The notes under the pieces were generated by a model, which saw nothing but the letters and a program-made list of their open reading frames with translations, searched no databases and was not told where the DNA came from. Positions 1-8,313 of a stretch of DNA of 64,000 nucleotides are shown one piece after another (within the stretch, counting starts at the first letter, position 1; each line of letters starts with the position of its first letter). This DNA is from Halorubrum laminariae (GTDB taxonomy: Archaea; Halobacteriota; Halobacteria; Halobacteriales; Haloferacaceae): NCBI RefSeq assembly GCF_024494655.1, contig NZ_JANHDL010000004.1, positions 62,001 through 126,000 on the forward strand, read 5' to 3'. Made by a program: the position numbers and the translations under genes.

Positions 1-368
1 TACGCCGAATCGAGCTGGAGAGACTCGACTGACCCGAGTACCACATGACCGGTTGACCCATCGAATTGGTACGCCGGTCCCACATCCGTCTCGACGTCTG
101 GTTGAACGCCGCCGTAGATCGCACCGTCGTTGTCTCCCCATGTGTCGAGGGCGGTCGTTCCATCGGTGTCCTCTGGTGAGAGTGTCCACCGCGCTACGCC
201 GGCTTTCGGCTTCATCGACGGATCAACGACGATCCCCCCATCTCGGATCACGACCCCCGACTTGGAGTGGGCCTCGTCACTCCAGTTGCTGTTATCCCAC
301 TGAGGGGGTGGCGTCCCGGATCCGACCCGCTTCCGTTTGGTCCGGAAGAAGGGCGTCTTCGAGCTCAT
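1..368 (-). CDS. LamG-like protein, N-terminal part (runs off left edge)
   Basis: Reading left from an ATG at 366-368 gives an open frame to the window edge with the pattern of the other LamG proteins here: a basic start, a W-D-x-x-x-W motif near residue 27, then a segment ending in VARWTL, and an N-D-G-A-I-Y-G-G turn typical of the first strands of LamG (concanavalin A-like jelly roll) domains. No signal peptide is visible. The carbohydrate-binding or adhesive role is inferred from the fold. A TTG codon directly before the ATG is an alternative start. The C-terminal part lies outside the window. Confidence 0.7.
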   Translation of the reverse strand, partial: MSSKTPFFRTKRKRVGSGTPPPQWDNSNWSDEAHSKSGVVIRDGGIVVDPSMKPKAGVARWTLSPEDTDGTTALDTWGDNDGAIYGGVQPDVETDVGPAYQFDGSTGHVVLGSVESLQLDSA

Positions 369-411
369 CAATTGCTGTATGAGACTCTCTTCGTAGTGAT
401 AATACTTCTGC

Positions 412-762
412 CTACAGCGTAACCGGGAGGAGCGCCGCGACGTGAATCGTGTTTATCACGGTGACAAGCGACCACGTCGCTGCGAGGCCGAGCGGGACGG
501 CGGGCCGCTTTTCAGCTGATAGCTTGGCGGCAAACAGGAGCGCCCCGGCGAGGATAGCGATCTTGAACAGGGTGAATCCCGCCCAGCCCGCGGCCTCGAG
601 GAGCAACACGATCAGGTGGTTGCCTTCTTCGAGCCCTAACTGGAGGCCGATACGGGTGGTCACAAGGTCGCCGAGGCCCGTTAGGACGGCGAGCCCCCAC
701 CAGAGATCCATCTTCGGCTTGTCCATCTCTCCCGCCCGGCTGACTTCTACGACAGTGCTCAT
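412..762 (-). CDS. DUF5658-like small membrane protein
   Basis: A 116-residue protein with about four hydrophobic segments and the DUF5658 signature of haloarchaea: an Asp-Thr-containing first helix (GDLVTT), then E-x-N-H-L near the second helix and a Lys in the third. The family is of unknown function and sits in the cytoplasmic membrane. I chose the ATG at 762 over a GTG at 777 because a TTTGTA box at 791-796 lies about 29 bp upstream, as expected for a leaderless archaeal transcript. Confidence 0.75.
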   Translation of the reverse strand: MSTVVEVSRAGEMDKPKMDLWWGLAVLTGLGDLVTTRIGLQLGLEEGNHLIVLLLEAAGWAGFTLFKIAILAGALLFAAKLSAEKRPAVPLGLAATWSLVTVINTIHVAALLPVTL

Positions 763-769
763 TTCTATC

Positions 770-800
770 TCACTCACCTCACTCGTGAGCTACAAACCCA
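770..800 (-). promoter_or_regulatory. TATA box plus dyad promoter
   Basis: The TTTGTA box (791-796, minus strand) is followed by GCTCAC and GTGAG inverted arms before the 412-762 gene. This is one member of the repeated promoter family described in the findings. Confidence 0.55.
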
Positions 801-842
801 CCTCTCCAGACAGACTCTCTCTTCTCCCTTGACTCTACTGGC

Positions 843-890
843 CGTCTTGTCAATCGTTACAACGCAATCCTTGGAATGGTTGACAAGACG
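843..890. repeat. 48-bp inverted-repeat element, copy 1
   Basis: The arms CTTGTCAATC and GGTTGACAAG (one G-T wobble) enclose about 27 nt. A second copy lies at 52128-52176, where arms and the inner TTGGAATG are conserved but the centre differs. Both copies sit just 3' of a leftward gene. Possible roles are a transcript-end hairpin or a recombination/protein-binding site. Confidence 0.6.
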
Positions 891-891
891 A

Positions 892-2139
892 CTACTCGAA
901 TGTCTGCTGTCTGTGGGTTCGGTCCGCTGACTCGTTGCTGGCGATCGCGGGCGATGAGGCGTAATCGTCGGTGGTTCCGGGTAGCGTTTGCTGAGTAGGG
1001 GTGGCTCGGGCGGCTCGTTCTTTGGCTTCCTCGACGTTGGCTTGGACTGCTGGCGAAAGCGTGTAGCACGGGTCGCCACACGATTCACAGAGGGTCTGCT
1101 GGGATGCGTCAGCACTCGCAGTCAGATCGCGGAGTTCTTTCGACGAGAGCCCACCGTGGCCGATGTACGATGTGGGCTCCGTCTGCCCTTTGAGGATCGC
1201 CGTCTCGGCGTCGACGTCGACGATTTCCCGAAAGACGGTCGGGAAGTGTTCTTTGAGTACCGACAAGCGCATGGGGTACGGGCGGGTCTCCTCCCGGAGT
1301 GACTCGACTTGCTTGGCTATCTCCGGGTGCGTCTCTTCGAGAATCATCACACGGCCGCGATACTCCTGAACGCGCTTCTCGACCGACAGTAGCCATGCCG
1401 CGAAATCGGGGTACTCCGATTCGATCATGATCAGCTCTTCCTGGCGGTTCCCGTAGGCGAGACACTGACAATCCCCACTCCGGTGGATCTTCGCCGATAC
1501 CGGGTTCTGGGGAAGGCTGTGTTCTTCGCGATACCGGGTTATCCAGTCGTCTGACTTCTCGATCAGCGGCGAGACCCACCATCCGGTGAAGTTCCCAGAA
1601 TGGGATGTCGACTCGTATTGGACCTCTGCTTCGATGTTTTCCATCCGCCGATCCGATTCGAGCTTCCGTACACCGGATAGGTACTTCACGTTGCCGTGCT
1701 TCTTGCGGTAGAAATGCCCGAGCTGCCTTCCTTTGAAATAATTATACGCCATCGTGTGAGAGGGAGCGCCAGCAAAGCCATAGCGATACGCGAACGTATC
1801 TAACGGCATCGGAGACGAGATTATGAGAAGCGGCCAACAGAAGGTCTCACAGACCTCACGAACGTAATCGAGATTCTCCGGGATAGAGGAGTTCGTTTCG
1901 AGGTGGATAACGAAGTCAGCCCACCCCTCCTCCATCGCGAGGTGGGTAAGCGCAAGCGAATCGTCGCCGCCGCTGAAGAGGACCGCATCTGTCTTTTCAC
2001 CCCGTCCGTTCGGGACTTCGAGGATCCGGTCCGATTCGAGGATGTCGAGCGGCTCTGACTGTGGCTGTGGCTTCGCGATCGTTTCTGAGTGGATTGCTTC
2101 GGGAGGTGGTGCAATCCCGTATTCTTCCATTTCAATCAT
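892..2139 (-). CDS. PP-loop ATPase, PAPS reductase-like
   Basis: A 415-residue protein with the PP-loop SGGDDSLAL at about residues 56-64, the ATP-pyrophosphatase signature of the adenine nucleotide alpha-hydrolase/PAPS reductase superfamily. A GVRKLESDRR segment and a later GDCQCLAYGNR motif resemble the substrate and cysteine region of phage and archaeal PAPS reductase-like proteins. A second Cys pair (CESCGDPC) lies near the C-terminus and may bind zinc or a cluster. Homologues on viruses and plasmids are often proposed to act in sulfur or nucleoside modification rather than assimilatory sulfate reduction; that role is inference here. No cysteine-biosynthesis gene is nearby. A TTTGTA box precedes the ATG. 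Confidence 0.75.
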   Translation of the reverse strand: MIEMEEYGIAPPPEAIHSETIAKPQPQSEPLDILESDRILEVPNGRGEKTDAVLFSGGDDSLALTHLAMEEGWADFVIHLETNSSIPENLDYVREVCETFCWPLLIISSPMPLDTFAYRYGFAGAPSHTMAYNYFKGRQLGHFYRKKHGNVKYLSGVRKLESDRRMENIEAEVQYESTSHSGNFTGWWVSPLIEKSDDWITRYREEHSLPQNPVSAKIHRSGDCQCLAYGNRQEELIMIESEYPDFAAWLLSVEKRVQEYRGRVMILEETHPEIAKQVESLREETRPYPMRLSVLKEHFPTVFREIVDVDAETAILKGQTEPTSYIGHGGLSSKELRDLTASADASQQTLCESCGDPCYTLSPAVQANVEEAKERAARATPTQQTLPGTTDDYASSPAIASNESADRTHRQQTFE

Positions 2140-2146
2140 CAGTCTT

Positions 2147-2170
2147 CTACTCCAAGCGAGCCGTACAAAC
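2147..2170 (-). promoter_or_regulatory. TATA box promoter of the PP-loop gene
   Basis: On the minus strand a GTTTGTA box at about 2164-2170 lies roughly 25 bp upstream of the ATG at 2139. The downstream CTCGCTTGGAG is a weak dyad. Confidence 0.5.
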
Positions 2171-2256
2171 CTACTTTTGGCGGGGGTGGTTTATATACTA
2201 AAATTGCTAATTTGGCGTTTCTTTATATAGGGGTATATATGTGAAGACGGGGAAGG

Positions 2257-2263
2257 TATTTAA
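2257..2263 (+). promoter_or_regulatory. TATA box of rightward gene
   Basis: TATTTAA lies 24-30 bp upstream of the ATG at 2287, consistent with a leaderless transcript. AT-rich TATATA stretches further upstream (2223-2240) could be alternative boxes. Confidence 0.5.
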
Positions 2264-2286
2264 CCCTATGATGATACGATCAGAGT

Positions 2287-2700
2287 ATGTCTGATGACGA
2301 CATGCTAAACGAGGTGACGGTCTGCTTCACAAATGGTGATGAACTCAACGTTGACGCTGTAGTTCGGCTGGTTGGTGCGGAGTGGCTTACAGCAGAAATC
2401 GTCCAGCCGTCGGATGATGGAGAAGACGGTTCGATGGATTTTGAGTACGTCGCTCTTCGAGCGGACGATGTGCGATACATCAGAAGCGATCGGGTCACCC
2501 CTGCTGGCCAAAACGGAACGAACTTCCGAGTTCATCACACTCACGGGTATGAGGGTGAAGAGCCGGACATCATGTTTGAGGCTTGGATCGGGCAGCACCA
2601 ACTTCACCCCGACGACGATCCAAGCGCCTACCAAGGCTCTGAGCAAAAATGGCCCCCGGATGGTGCCGATCCACGGCACCCAGGTGAGGCACAACCCTAA
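2287..2700 (+). CDS. Hypothetical acidic protein
   Basis: A 137-residue acidic protein starting MSDDDML. I do not recognise a family. Its first half (a nucleotide- or ligand-free beta-rich stretch ending near YIRSDRV) loosely parallels the 100-residue protein at 45693-45995, where a similar V-x-x-D-x-x-Y-I-x-x-x-V pattern occurs, so the two may be distant relatives. The C-terminal tail is rich in Pro, Asp and Gly. It is one of the few rightward genes in this half and has its own TATA box. The antisense frame is basic and unlike haloarchaeal protein. Confidence 0.65.
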   Translation: MSDDDMLNEVTVCFTNGDELNVDAVVRLVGAEWLTAEIVQPSDDGEDGSMDFEYVALRADDVRYIRSDRVTPAGQNGTNFRVHHTHGYEGEEPDIMFEAWIGQHQLHPDDDPSAYQGSEQKWPPDGADPRHPGEAQP

Positions 2701-2743
2701 TAATAGGGTCTGCCTGGATAACTTGAACTGCGGTAAGGGCGTT

Positions 2744-3187
2744 TCACGCCGCCGCTTGAGCGAGCTCTTCTTCGAAGTCGTCGAAGCCAGTATCCGAGAG
2801 TGCTTCCTTGTTATCGGTGATCGTCAGCAGTTCGGTATGGGAGAAGTAGTGGTGACTCAGTCCGCAGCTGTTGCTGAGAAGCTTCACGCCGAACTCGTCG
2901 TGGTTGTGGAGTTTTTCGAAGAGGTCGACCCAGAGCCCCTTTATTCGGTCTGACCGGTGGTAGCCGAGGCCGCTGGCTTTCAGTTGCGCTTCGCCGATGT
3001 CGTGGAAGTCAGGGACTCCGCGTTCCTCTTTGGCGAGTTCGTGCTGTCGATCTGCCTCGCACCAGAAGTGGATCTGTCCCCGTCCGATCTCGATGAGTTC
3101 CTGCTGCTCTGGTTGCTCTTTGAGCCACTCGTTGGCTTCTTCGGCTTGCGATTCGTCGATCAGTTTGAAGTTGATGTATGCTCCCAT
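2744..3187 (-). CDS. Hypothetical protein
   Basis: A 147-residue acidic protein beginning MGAYINFKLIDE, with a Glu/Gln-rich helical segment after it and a His-rich patch (LSHHYFSH) around residue 110. No family recognised, no membrane segment. It is the last gene of a leftward run starting at 4954. Confidence 0.65.
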   Translation of the reverse strand: MGAYINFKLIDESQAEEANEWLKEQPEQQELIEIGRGQIHFWCEADRQHELAKEERGVPDFHDIGEAQLKASGLGYHRSDRIKGLWVDLFEKLHNHDEFGVKLLSNSCGLSHHYFSHTELLTITDNKEALSDTGFDDFEEELAQAAA

Positions 3188-3233
3188 GGTTGTGGTGGGG
3201 TGGTGGTTGTGTGGGTGTCTCTGCTGGTGGTTG

Positions 3234-4331
3234 CTAGTCGTCGAGGTCGTACGATTCGATGATCTCTCCTTGTGAGTTCACGGCGTAATCAAGGTAGACG
3301 TCCCCCTCCGAGTTCTCGGCGGGTGTGTGAGTGAGGGTGACGTAACAGAGGATGGCGTCGACGCAGCGGGCGTTGCCGGAGAAGACGTAGTCGCGGATCT
3401 TCCAATCGACGGTGTAGCCGAGGACGGTCTTCGTCGTCTGAATCATTGGAGCGATGGTGTCTCCGATGCCGTGATCGATGTCTTCTGGCTCAACCGTTGC
3501 TGAGTAGGTGGTTCCACGGTAGTCGTAAGTGTGCTCACCGACGACCGATGAGGCGGGTCCTGCTTCGAGTATTGGGCCACCTCGGGGGTAGAACTCGCGT
3601 CCACATGTGGTGTGGAATATGTGCTTTCCCCGGTCACGGTTGAACTGGTACTCGCTGACTTCGTAGTCGGTGTAGGTTTCGAGAGCGTCGAGAACCGCCT
3701 CAGTCTTCTCGAGAGCGGTTTCGTTCTCTTCGGGCATGGAGAACCCTCGGACGTTCTGATACACGTCTGCTGGCGGTTCCTCGTCCGTCCTGTCGCCTTT
3801 GATTCCCCAGAGGTCCTTGATGAACGCACCGCGGGGGCCGGTGACGAGGACGGTATCGTTCTCACAGAGGATGACGTGGGTCTTGTCGTGGTCAATTCGC
3901 CCGGAACCGTTGGCAAGTCGGACGAGTCCCCGGAGCATGTTCTGCTCGATTCCGTACCCAATCCCGGTCGCCGTCGTTGTCCAGGTGTTGATGACGGGCT
4001 CGAAGTCCGAGAACCGGCTGTAGTAGTCGGGGATCTCGATCTCTTCGATGCCGTAAGACTCGATGTAGGCACCGACGCCTTCCACTACTGCGTTCGCGGG
4101 GAGCTCTCCGTGTGGTGGTTGTTCCGTATCGACGCCGGCTGGCGAGGTTAGCGTATCGCCTTTGACGTATCGCGTCTCGCCGTCAGTGTCGAACAGTCCC
4201 CAGACGATGCCGGGAATGTCGGGGAGATCCGCCTTCTTCGGAAGTGCGTACTGTTCGGAGTTCTCGATCGTTGGCGGCCTCGGCTGGTCTGGTTGCTCCA
4301 CGTCGTCAGTTCCCGGTAGTTTTGCTTGCAT
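3234..4331 (-). CDS. Hypothetical protein, 365 residues
   Basis: Start set at MQAKLPGTDD (ATG 4329-4331): the longer open frame upstream is basic shadow sequence, and this ATG lies 3 bp downstream of the stop of the preceding gene. The protein is acidic and soluble, with a single Cys-containing HTTCGREFY segment near residue 245 and YDYRG and YTVDW beta-like stretches. No family recognised. It is translationally close-coupled with the 4334-4954 gene, so the two probably act together. Confidence 0.7.
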   Translation of the reverse strand: MQAKLPGTDDVEQPDQPRPPTIENSEQYALPKKADLPDIPGIVWGLFDTDGETRYVKGDTLTSPAGVDTEQPPHGELPANAVVEGVGAYIESYGIEEIEIPDYYSRFSDFEPVINTWTTTATGIGYGIEQNMLRGLVRLANGSGRIDHDKTHVILCENDTVLVTGPRGAFIKDLWGIKGDRTDEEPPADVYQNVRGFSMPEENETALEKTEAVLDALETYTDYEVSEYQFNRDRGKHIFHTTCGREFYPRGGPILEAGPASSVVGEHTYDYRGTTYSATVEPEDIDHGIGDTIAPMIQTTKTVLGYTVDWKIRDYVFSGNARCVDAILCYVTLTHTPAENSEGDVYLDYAVNSQGEIIESYDLDD

Positions 4332-4333
4332 GA

Positions 4334-4954
4334 TTACGCGCTGGCGGTGTCGGTGTTGTTGACGGGTTCGATGACGGTTTCGCCGTAGGAGATGCTTCCA
4401 CGAGTACGCATCCCGTTGAGGTGAAGCTGGACATCGTGGGTGGTCCTGCCCGGCCCCCGCATGTGGTTCGTCCGTTCTGTGTCCTTCTTCACGGAGATGG
4501 AGAGCTCGTACGTCCCGGCGATTTGATCGTGGGTGGGCCTTCCTGCGACGGTCACCGACGGGCCGAAGAATCGGTAGATGGCCGTGTCGTAGTCTTTCGT
4601 CACATGGAACGCGAGGCCGCCGCACTTGTCTTCGACCGGGAAGTCCTCGGGGATGCCCGGCCCCCGAGACGACTCATACAGCGGGTGGCCGTGATAGCAC
4701 GCTATCGAGTGATCGAAGTGGGAAACAACTGCGGGGTCGTCGTTCGGCTCCATGTCAGATTTGTAGACGGGCCACCCGTTGAACGCGAGCTTGTTGACCT
4801 CGGCAGGGAGTTTCTCGAGGACCTGCTTGGCCCTCGCCTCGCTACCTGCTTCGATCTCCACGATCGTCGAGATGGTAGTCGTGTTCGGGGTGAACGATTC
4901 AACATCTGGCCTCGGCTGATCGATGAGGCGTCTCTGCGTACCTTCTGAATCCAT
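4334..4954 (-). CDS. Hypothetical protein, 206 residues
   Basis: An acidic soluble protein with no recognised domain. It has a promoter of the window-wide type directly upstream (TTTGTA at 4975-4980, CTACC/GGTAG arms), so it heads an operon with the two genes to its left. Confidence 0.65.
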   Translation of the reverse strand: MDSEGTQRRLIDQPRPDVESFTPNTTTISTIVEIEAGSEARAKQVLEKLPAEVNKLAFNGWPVYKSDMEPNDDPAVVSHFDHSIACYHGHPLYESSRGPGIPEDFPVEDKCGGLAFHVTKDYDTAIYRFFGPSVTVAGRPTHDQIAGTYELSISVKKDTERTNHMRGPGRTTHDVQLHLNGMRTRGSISYGETVIEPVNNTDTASA

Positions 4955-4955
4955 A

Positions 4956-4983
4956 CTCTACCCCAGATGGTAGCTACAAACTC
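4956..4983 (-). promoter_or_regulatory. TATA box plus dyad promoter
   Basis: TTTGTA (4975-4980) followed by CTACC-N6-GGTAG, then the ATG at 4954 about 20 bp on. Confidence 0.6.
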
Positions 4984-5085
4984 CACTCGATGGGCCTGGT
5001 TGCTGTGCCCGTCACTACAGAGGATCCGGGCCGGGGTTACGGAGAATCGAGGAGAAAGCCTCGCCCTTTCAGCGCGAGGAGGATG

Positions 5086-5376
5086 TCAAGGGTGTTCGAT
5101 CGACTTGTCCAACTTGTTGAGTTCCTCCTCGAGGAGGGTTTCAACGTTTATGACGGTCTCTACGCTGCTTGGGTTGATGTAGCCTTCACTCGGGCCATCG
5201 AAGTAAAACACATATTCATCAGGCTCGAACCCGCTGATGTTGGCGATTCGCTCTGGGATGTCTGTTAGCTCCCGGAGAATCGTGGCTCCGATCGTGCCTT
5301 CGGTAGGATATGCGCGACCCCCAACCACGTAACTTCCGTCTTCTTTGGGGACGATGATGTAGTTTGGTGTGGCCAT
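5086..5376 (-). CDS. Hypothetical small protein
   Basis: 96 residues from ATG 5374-5376 (MATPNYIIVPK). The nine codons upstream in the same frame are basic and omitted. A beta-rich N-terminal half (YIIVPKEDGSYVVGGRAYPT) is followed by helices ending in a Leu/Glu-rich tail. No family recognised. Confidence 0.6.
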   Translation of the reverse strand: MATPNYIIVPKEDGSYVVGGRAYPTEGTIGATILRELTDIPERIANISGFEPDEYVFYFDGPSEGYINPSSVETVINVETLLEEELNKLDKSIEHP

Positions 5377-5473
5377 GACGCTCAGTTGGTGTCGCCTCGG
5401 CAAAAATTAATGGGGTGTTAAACTCGTCACCGTATTGGTGGTTCTATGGGGAATTCTCTGTGGTTGGGCTGGC

Positions 5474-5695
5474 TCACTTGGTGATCCGTGTCCCGTTTTT
5501 CGTATCGATGAGGTACGTGTGGCGGTGCGTGTCGATATCCGGGTTGTCGTGACATGACTTGCAGTACCAAAATTCTTCCTGGGGCCGGTGAGTGAACGAA
5601 GAGTGCCCGTTCGGACAGCGCGTTCGCCACAGTTCTGTGAGACTCTTCATCCGCTGGGCGGTGTCCTGTGACGGGGTGGGTTCGCGTTTGCTCAC
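5474..5695 (-). CDS. Small zinc-ribbon-like protein
   Basis: 73 residues with CPNGH and CKSCH about 18 residues apart, a plausible four-ligand zinc site. The ATG overlaps the stop of the upstream gene by 4 bp, so the two are translationally coupled. It is one of more than a dozen small CxxC proteins in the window. Confidence 0.65.
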   Translation of the reverse strand: MSKREPTPSQDTAQRMKSLTELWRTRCPNGHSSFTHRPQEEFWYCKSCHDNPDIDTHRHTYLIDTKNGTRITK

Positions 5696-6447
5696 GCTGG
5701 TTGTTTGAGGGAGTCCACGCCGGTTTCGTAATCGGCCTGTTCAAGCAGTAGCTCAGGCGTTTGGATTTGGAACTCCCAGTGGCTCACCTGCTCGACGTGC
5801 CAAGCGAGCGCGTCGTGTTCGTAGCCATCTGGGATCCGAGCGAACTGGTCGTCTTCGCCGAGCTTGCTTTCGATGATGTGTTCCGGGGGGTTGAGGTGGT
5901 ATTTGACTCGGGATTCGATGGAGTTCCGCCAGCTGGGGGCGTTCGAGGGGATGTCGTCATCGCGAGGGACGAGATTCGTGTAGACCGGCTTGTCCTGGTG
6001 GGTGTCGACGATCGCGCAGATCATCGGGTGATCGACTTCTCGGGCGTTCTGCGAATGCGTCCCGCTAGTCAGGCTGTGGGTCCTCCGGATCTGATTCCCG
6101 ATTGCGTTTCTGTTTCCAATTCCGCCGTATCGGCCGAAGATGTAGAGTTTCGCCTCTCTGAGCGTCTGGAAGGCTTTTCGCCCTTCTTGGTGGCCGCCCG
6201 CTGAGTGGTAGGTGTCGATGACGGGGAGGCTGATCTCTGCTTGGAGGGCGTCGAGTCGTTCATCGAGGTCGAACGAGAGGGCGACGTCATGGTCGACTTG
6301 GTACTCTGTTAGCACACGGAACCGGCAGTCGTCCCGTGGGCAGTGATCAGCGACGTAATAATCGAGGACGGGGTGGTCGGTATGCTCTCGGGTCTCGAGA
6401 GTAACGCTGTCTCCGTGCCTCTTGTGGGTGAACTTATCTCTCGACAT
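5692..6447 (-). CDS. Hypothetical protein, 251 residues
   Basis: Acidic, His-rich soluble protein. A CPRDDC pair lies near residue 36 and a basic Gly/Asn-rich stretch (GRYGGIGNRNAIGNQIRR) near residue 105 might contact nucleic acid. No family recognised. It heads a two-gene operon with the zinc-ribbon protein at 5474-5695. Confidence 0.65.
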   Translation of the reverse strand: MSRDKFTHKRHGDSVTLETREHTDHPVLDYYVADHCPRDDCRFRVLTEYQVDHDVALSFDLDERLDALQAEISLPVIDTYHSAGGHQEGRKAFQTLREAKLYIFGRYGGIGNRNAIGNQIRRTHSLTSGTHSQNAREVDHPMICAIVDTHQDKPVYTNLVPRDDDIPSNAPSWRNSIESRVKYHLNPPEHIIESKLGEDDQFARIPDGYEHDALAWHVEQVSHWEFQIQTPELLLEQADYETGVDSLKQPA

Positions 6448-6454
6448 CTATCAT

Positions 6455-6488
6455 CACTCTATCCACAGTCGGTGTCTAAAAACACACC
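6455..6488 (-). promoter_or_regulatory. TATA box plus dyad promoter
   Basis: GGTGT-GTTTTTAG-ACACC is a perfect 5-bp dyad centred on the TTTTTA box (6477-6482), upstream of the ATG at 6447. Confidence 0.6.
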
Positions 6489-6514
6489 TCTCGGCGCGTG
6501 AGTTGGACATCGGG

Positions 6515-6784
6515 CTACTCGTCAGGTCGTGAAACGCTGATACCGGATTCCTCTGGTGACCATGTCTTCCCCCAGTAGTTACTCGAACTCACGTAGAACG
6601 TGAACTCGCCGTCTTCGTTTTCAGTAACCCGGTAGCGCCCGTAGCGGTTCTCAGCGATCACCTTGTAGACGCGACCATCCCAGTCGGGGGTGGGTTCTGC
6701 CTTCTGGACCTCCATGCTGGTCTTCCGGCAGGAGACCTCGATCATATCTCCCGTCGAAAACTGCGAGAGATATGGATCAGACAT
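6515..6784 (-). CDS. Hypothetical small protein
   Basis: 89 residues, acidic, apparently one small beta domain (GDMIEVSCRKT, WDGRVYKV, RYRVTENEDGEFTFYV). No family recognised. Its ATG overlaps the TAA of the next gene upstream (TAATG). Confidence 0.65.
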   Translation of the reverse strand: MSDPYLSQFSTGDMIEVSCRKTSMEVQKAEPTPDWDGRVYKVIAENRYGRYRVTENEDGEFTFYVSSSNYWGKTWSPEESGISVSRPDE

Positions 6785-6948
6785 TAGTTCTCGTCCGGGA
6801 GTGCGCGTTTTGCGTTCTGTAACTCGCTGATGGCGTGTTCAATAGCGCCATGCTGAACCTCGAGTGATTCGTCTTCGAAGTCCGAGAGGAACGCTCGTGC
6901 GTTCCCCACGGCGGCTTCTGCTTCCGCGGTGTCGTTGGTGTCGGACAT
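6784..6948 (-). CDS. Small acidic helical protein
   Basis: A 54-residue open frame from ATG 6946-6948 to TAA 6784-6786: MSDTNDTAEAE at the start, then a mostly helical acidic sequence. It exactly fills the space between the TbsP-like gene (3 bp upstream) and the 6515-6784 gene (stop and start overlap), which supports it as real. Function unknown. Confidence 0.65.
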   Translation of the reverse strand: MSDTNDTAEAEAAVGNARAFLSDFEDESLEVQHGAIEHAISELQNAKRALPDEN

Positions 6949-6950
6949 GG

Positions 6951-7730
6951 TTAGATCTGGGATGTGATGTCTTCGGAGAGCGTTGTTAGGTCCGCGTTGG
7001 CTATTTGTTCGGTAGCGACGAGCCGGAGTCGTGGGCGGCCGACGTCGATGGGGACCTTCTCTGTCGTGATCAAGCCGGCCTCTTCAAGCGCCGACTTCGT
7101 CCGTGAGAAGGTGGCCTTCGAGGCGACGCCGATGTCTTCGCCCCACCGGGAGATGTCGTACAAGAGGACTTCGTTCCGGGCAGCGAGCAGAAGTGCGACC
7201 TCGACGATATCGAGGTACTCGTTCGTGTTGGAGATTTCTTCGGCGTGGGCGAGCACTTCTTCGAACTCGTCGGCAGTGTCGTCACCGATCTCTTCGCGAA
7301 GGGTAGCCTTCACCTCCGAAAGTGCTGGTGTCCGGAGGTGGTAGGATTCGGCGGCTTCGAAGGTGGTCTCGAATTCTGTATACAGCGAGGTTGCGGTGTC
7401 TTCGTCTGATCCCGTGACGGTGTGGCCGCTCATGAGCGGTACAACGACCTCGGATTCGGTTGTGAGGATGGCATTTTGGACGGGTTCGTCAAGTATCCGA
7501 ATGTCGAGCCGCCCCTGATCGACCAGTTCGGCGATTTTCGAGGCCGTGATGAAGTCAAAGAGCGCATCCTTGATTTGACTCTCATCAGCCAGAAGGTGAA
7601 CCACCTGCTCATCCCCATCGGCGATCATGTCTTCGGCGAGCGTGGCGATCTGCTCTGAATGGAGGTTGACACACAACACTGGGGTATCGCCTTTCGGGAG
7701 TGCCTGTGAGATGATCTGATGTTGGCTCAT
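6951..7730 (-). CDS. TbsP-like transcriptional regulator (DUF5821)
   Basis: 259 residues from MSQHQII. The C-terminal third has the strongly conserved haloarchaeal TbsP pattern: NEVLLYDISRWGEDIG, then ASKATFSRTK (the winged-helix recognition region) and KVPIDVGRPRLRL. The N-terminal half matches the family sensor part (VLCVNLHSEQ, LLADESQIKDAL, LRTPALSEV). TbsP-family proteins are DNA-binding regulators linked to sugar metabolism control in haloarchaea; a copy on an accessory element may regulate its own genes. It heads a three-gene run with the 54- and 89-residue proteins. Confidence 0.85.
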   Translation of the reverse strand: MSQHQIISQALPKGDTPVLCVNLHSEQIATLAEDMIADGDEQVVHLLADESQIKDALFDFITASKIAELVDQGRLDIRILDEPVQNAILTTESEVVVPLMSGHTVTGSDEDTATSLYTEFETTFEAAESYHLRTPALSEVKATLREEIGDDTADEFEEVLAHAEEISNTNEYLDIVEVALLLAARNEVLLYDISRWGEDIGVASKATFSRTKSALEEAGLITTEKVPIDVGRPRLRLVATEQIANADLTTLSEDITSQI

Positions 7731-7799
7731 ATTTCTGTATTCTTGCTGAGGGGGCACTTAATGGATTTGGTGCCTGCCTTGTATTGAGAAAATGGGCTG

Positions 7800-8162
7800 T
7801 TATCGGTTCCCGTTGCTCCAGATCTCGACGCTTGGTTCCGAGTGAAGTAACTCGAAGGGGGTCGCGTGGATGTCCAGCGAATCGCATTCTGCGGGGGTAC
7901 GTTCTGGATCTTCTTCAGACTCGATTCGTTCGGTTAGATCGGAGAGTTCGGTTGATGAGACGTAGCCAGCTGTGACGATACGGATGTCGAGGTCGCTTTC
8001 GTCGGGAGTGGCGACACCGCGTGCGAATGAGCCGGTGACGTGTATCGAGTCGACACTGGTCGAGAGTTCGTCTTGGGTCACATGGACGAGGCGATGGCAA
8101 AGGCGGTCGAGTTCCCGTTCGTCAAGGCTGTCGACACCAACTCCGCTGTTGTGGTCTTCCAT
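7800..8162 (-). CDS. MNT-like nucleotidyltransferase
   Basis: 120 residues from ATG 8160-8162 (an upstream in-frame ATG at 8201 adds 13 residues). It has the polymerase-beta-like minimal nucleotidyltransferase motif GSFARG followed after six residues by SDLDI, the metal-binding Asp pair. Such proteins often act as the antitoxin half of MNT/HEPN pairs by AMPylating the partner. No HEPN protein with an R-x4-6-H motif is adjacent; the 66-residue protein at 8314-8514 lacks it. The function is therefore open. Confidence 0.75.
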   Translation of the reverse strand: MEDHNSGVGVDSLDERELDRLCHRLVHVTQDELSTSVDSIHVTGSFARGVATPDESDLDIRIVTAGYVSSTELSDLTERIESEEDPERTPAECDSLDIHATPFELLHSEPSVEIWSNGNR

Positions 8163-8313
8163 TCCGGTGGTAGTTATGAGAGTGGTGGGCCGCCCTGACA
8201 TCAGGACGGTTTCTGTTAGGTTATCCTCGTGTATTCGCTTGCGGAGGCCAGTATCGACACTAGCGACATCTGGTGCGATCGCGATGCCCGGTTGGCTGTG
8301 GTTTTGAAGAAAG

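Noticed and set aside
2305..2694. A 129-codon leftward frame opposite the 2287-2700 gene
   Set aside because: The rightward frame is acidic, starts at a sensible distance from a TATA box and is the better candidate.
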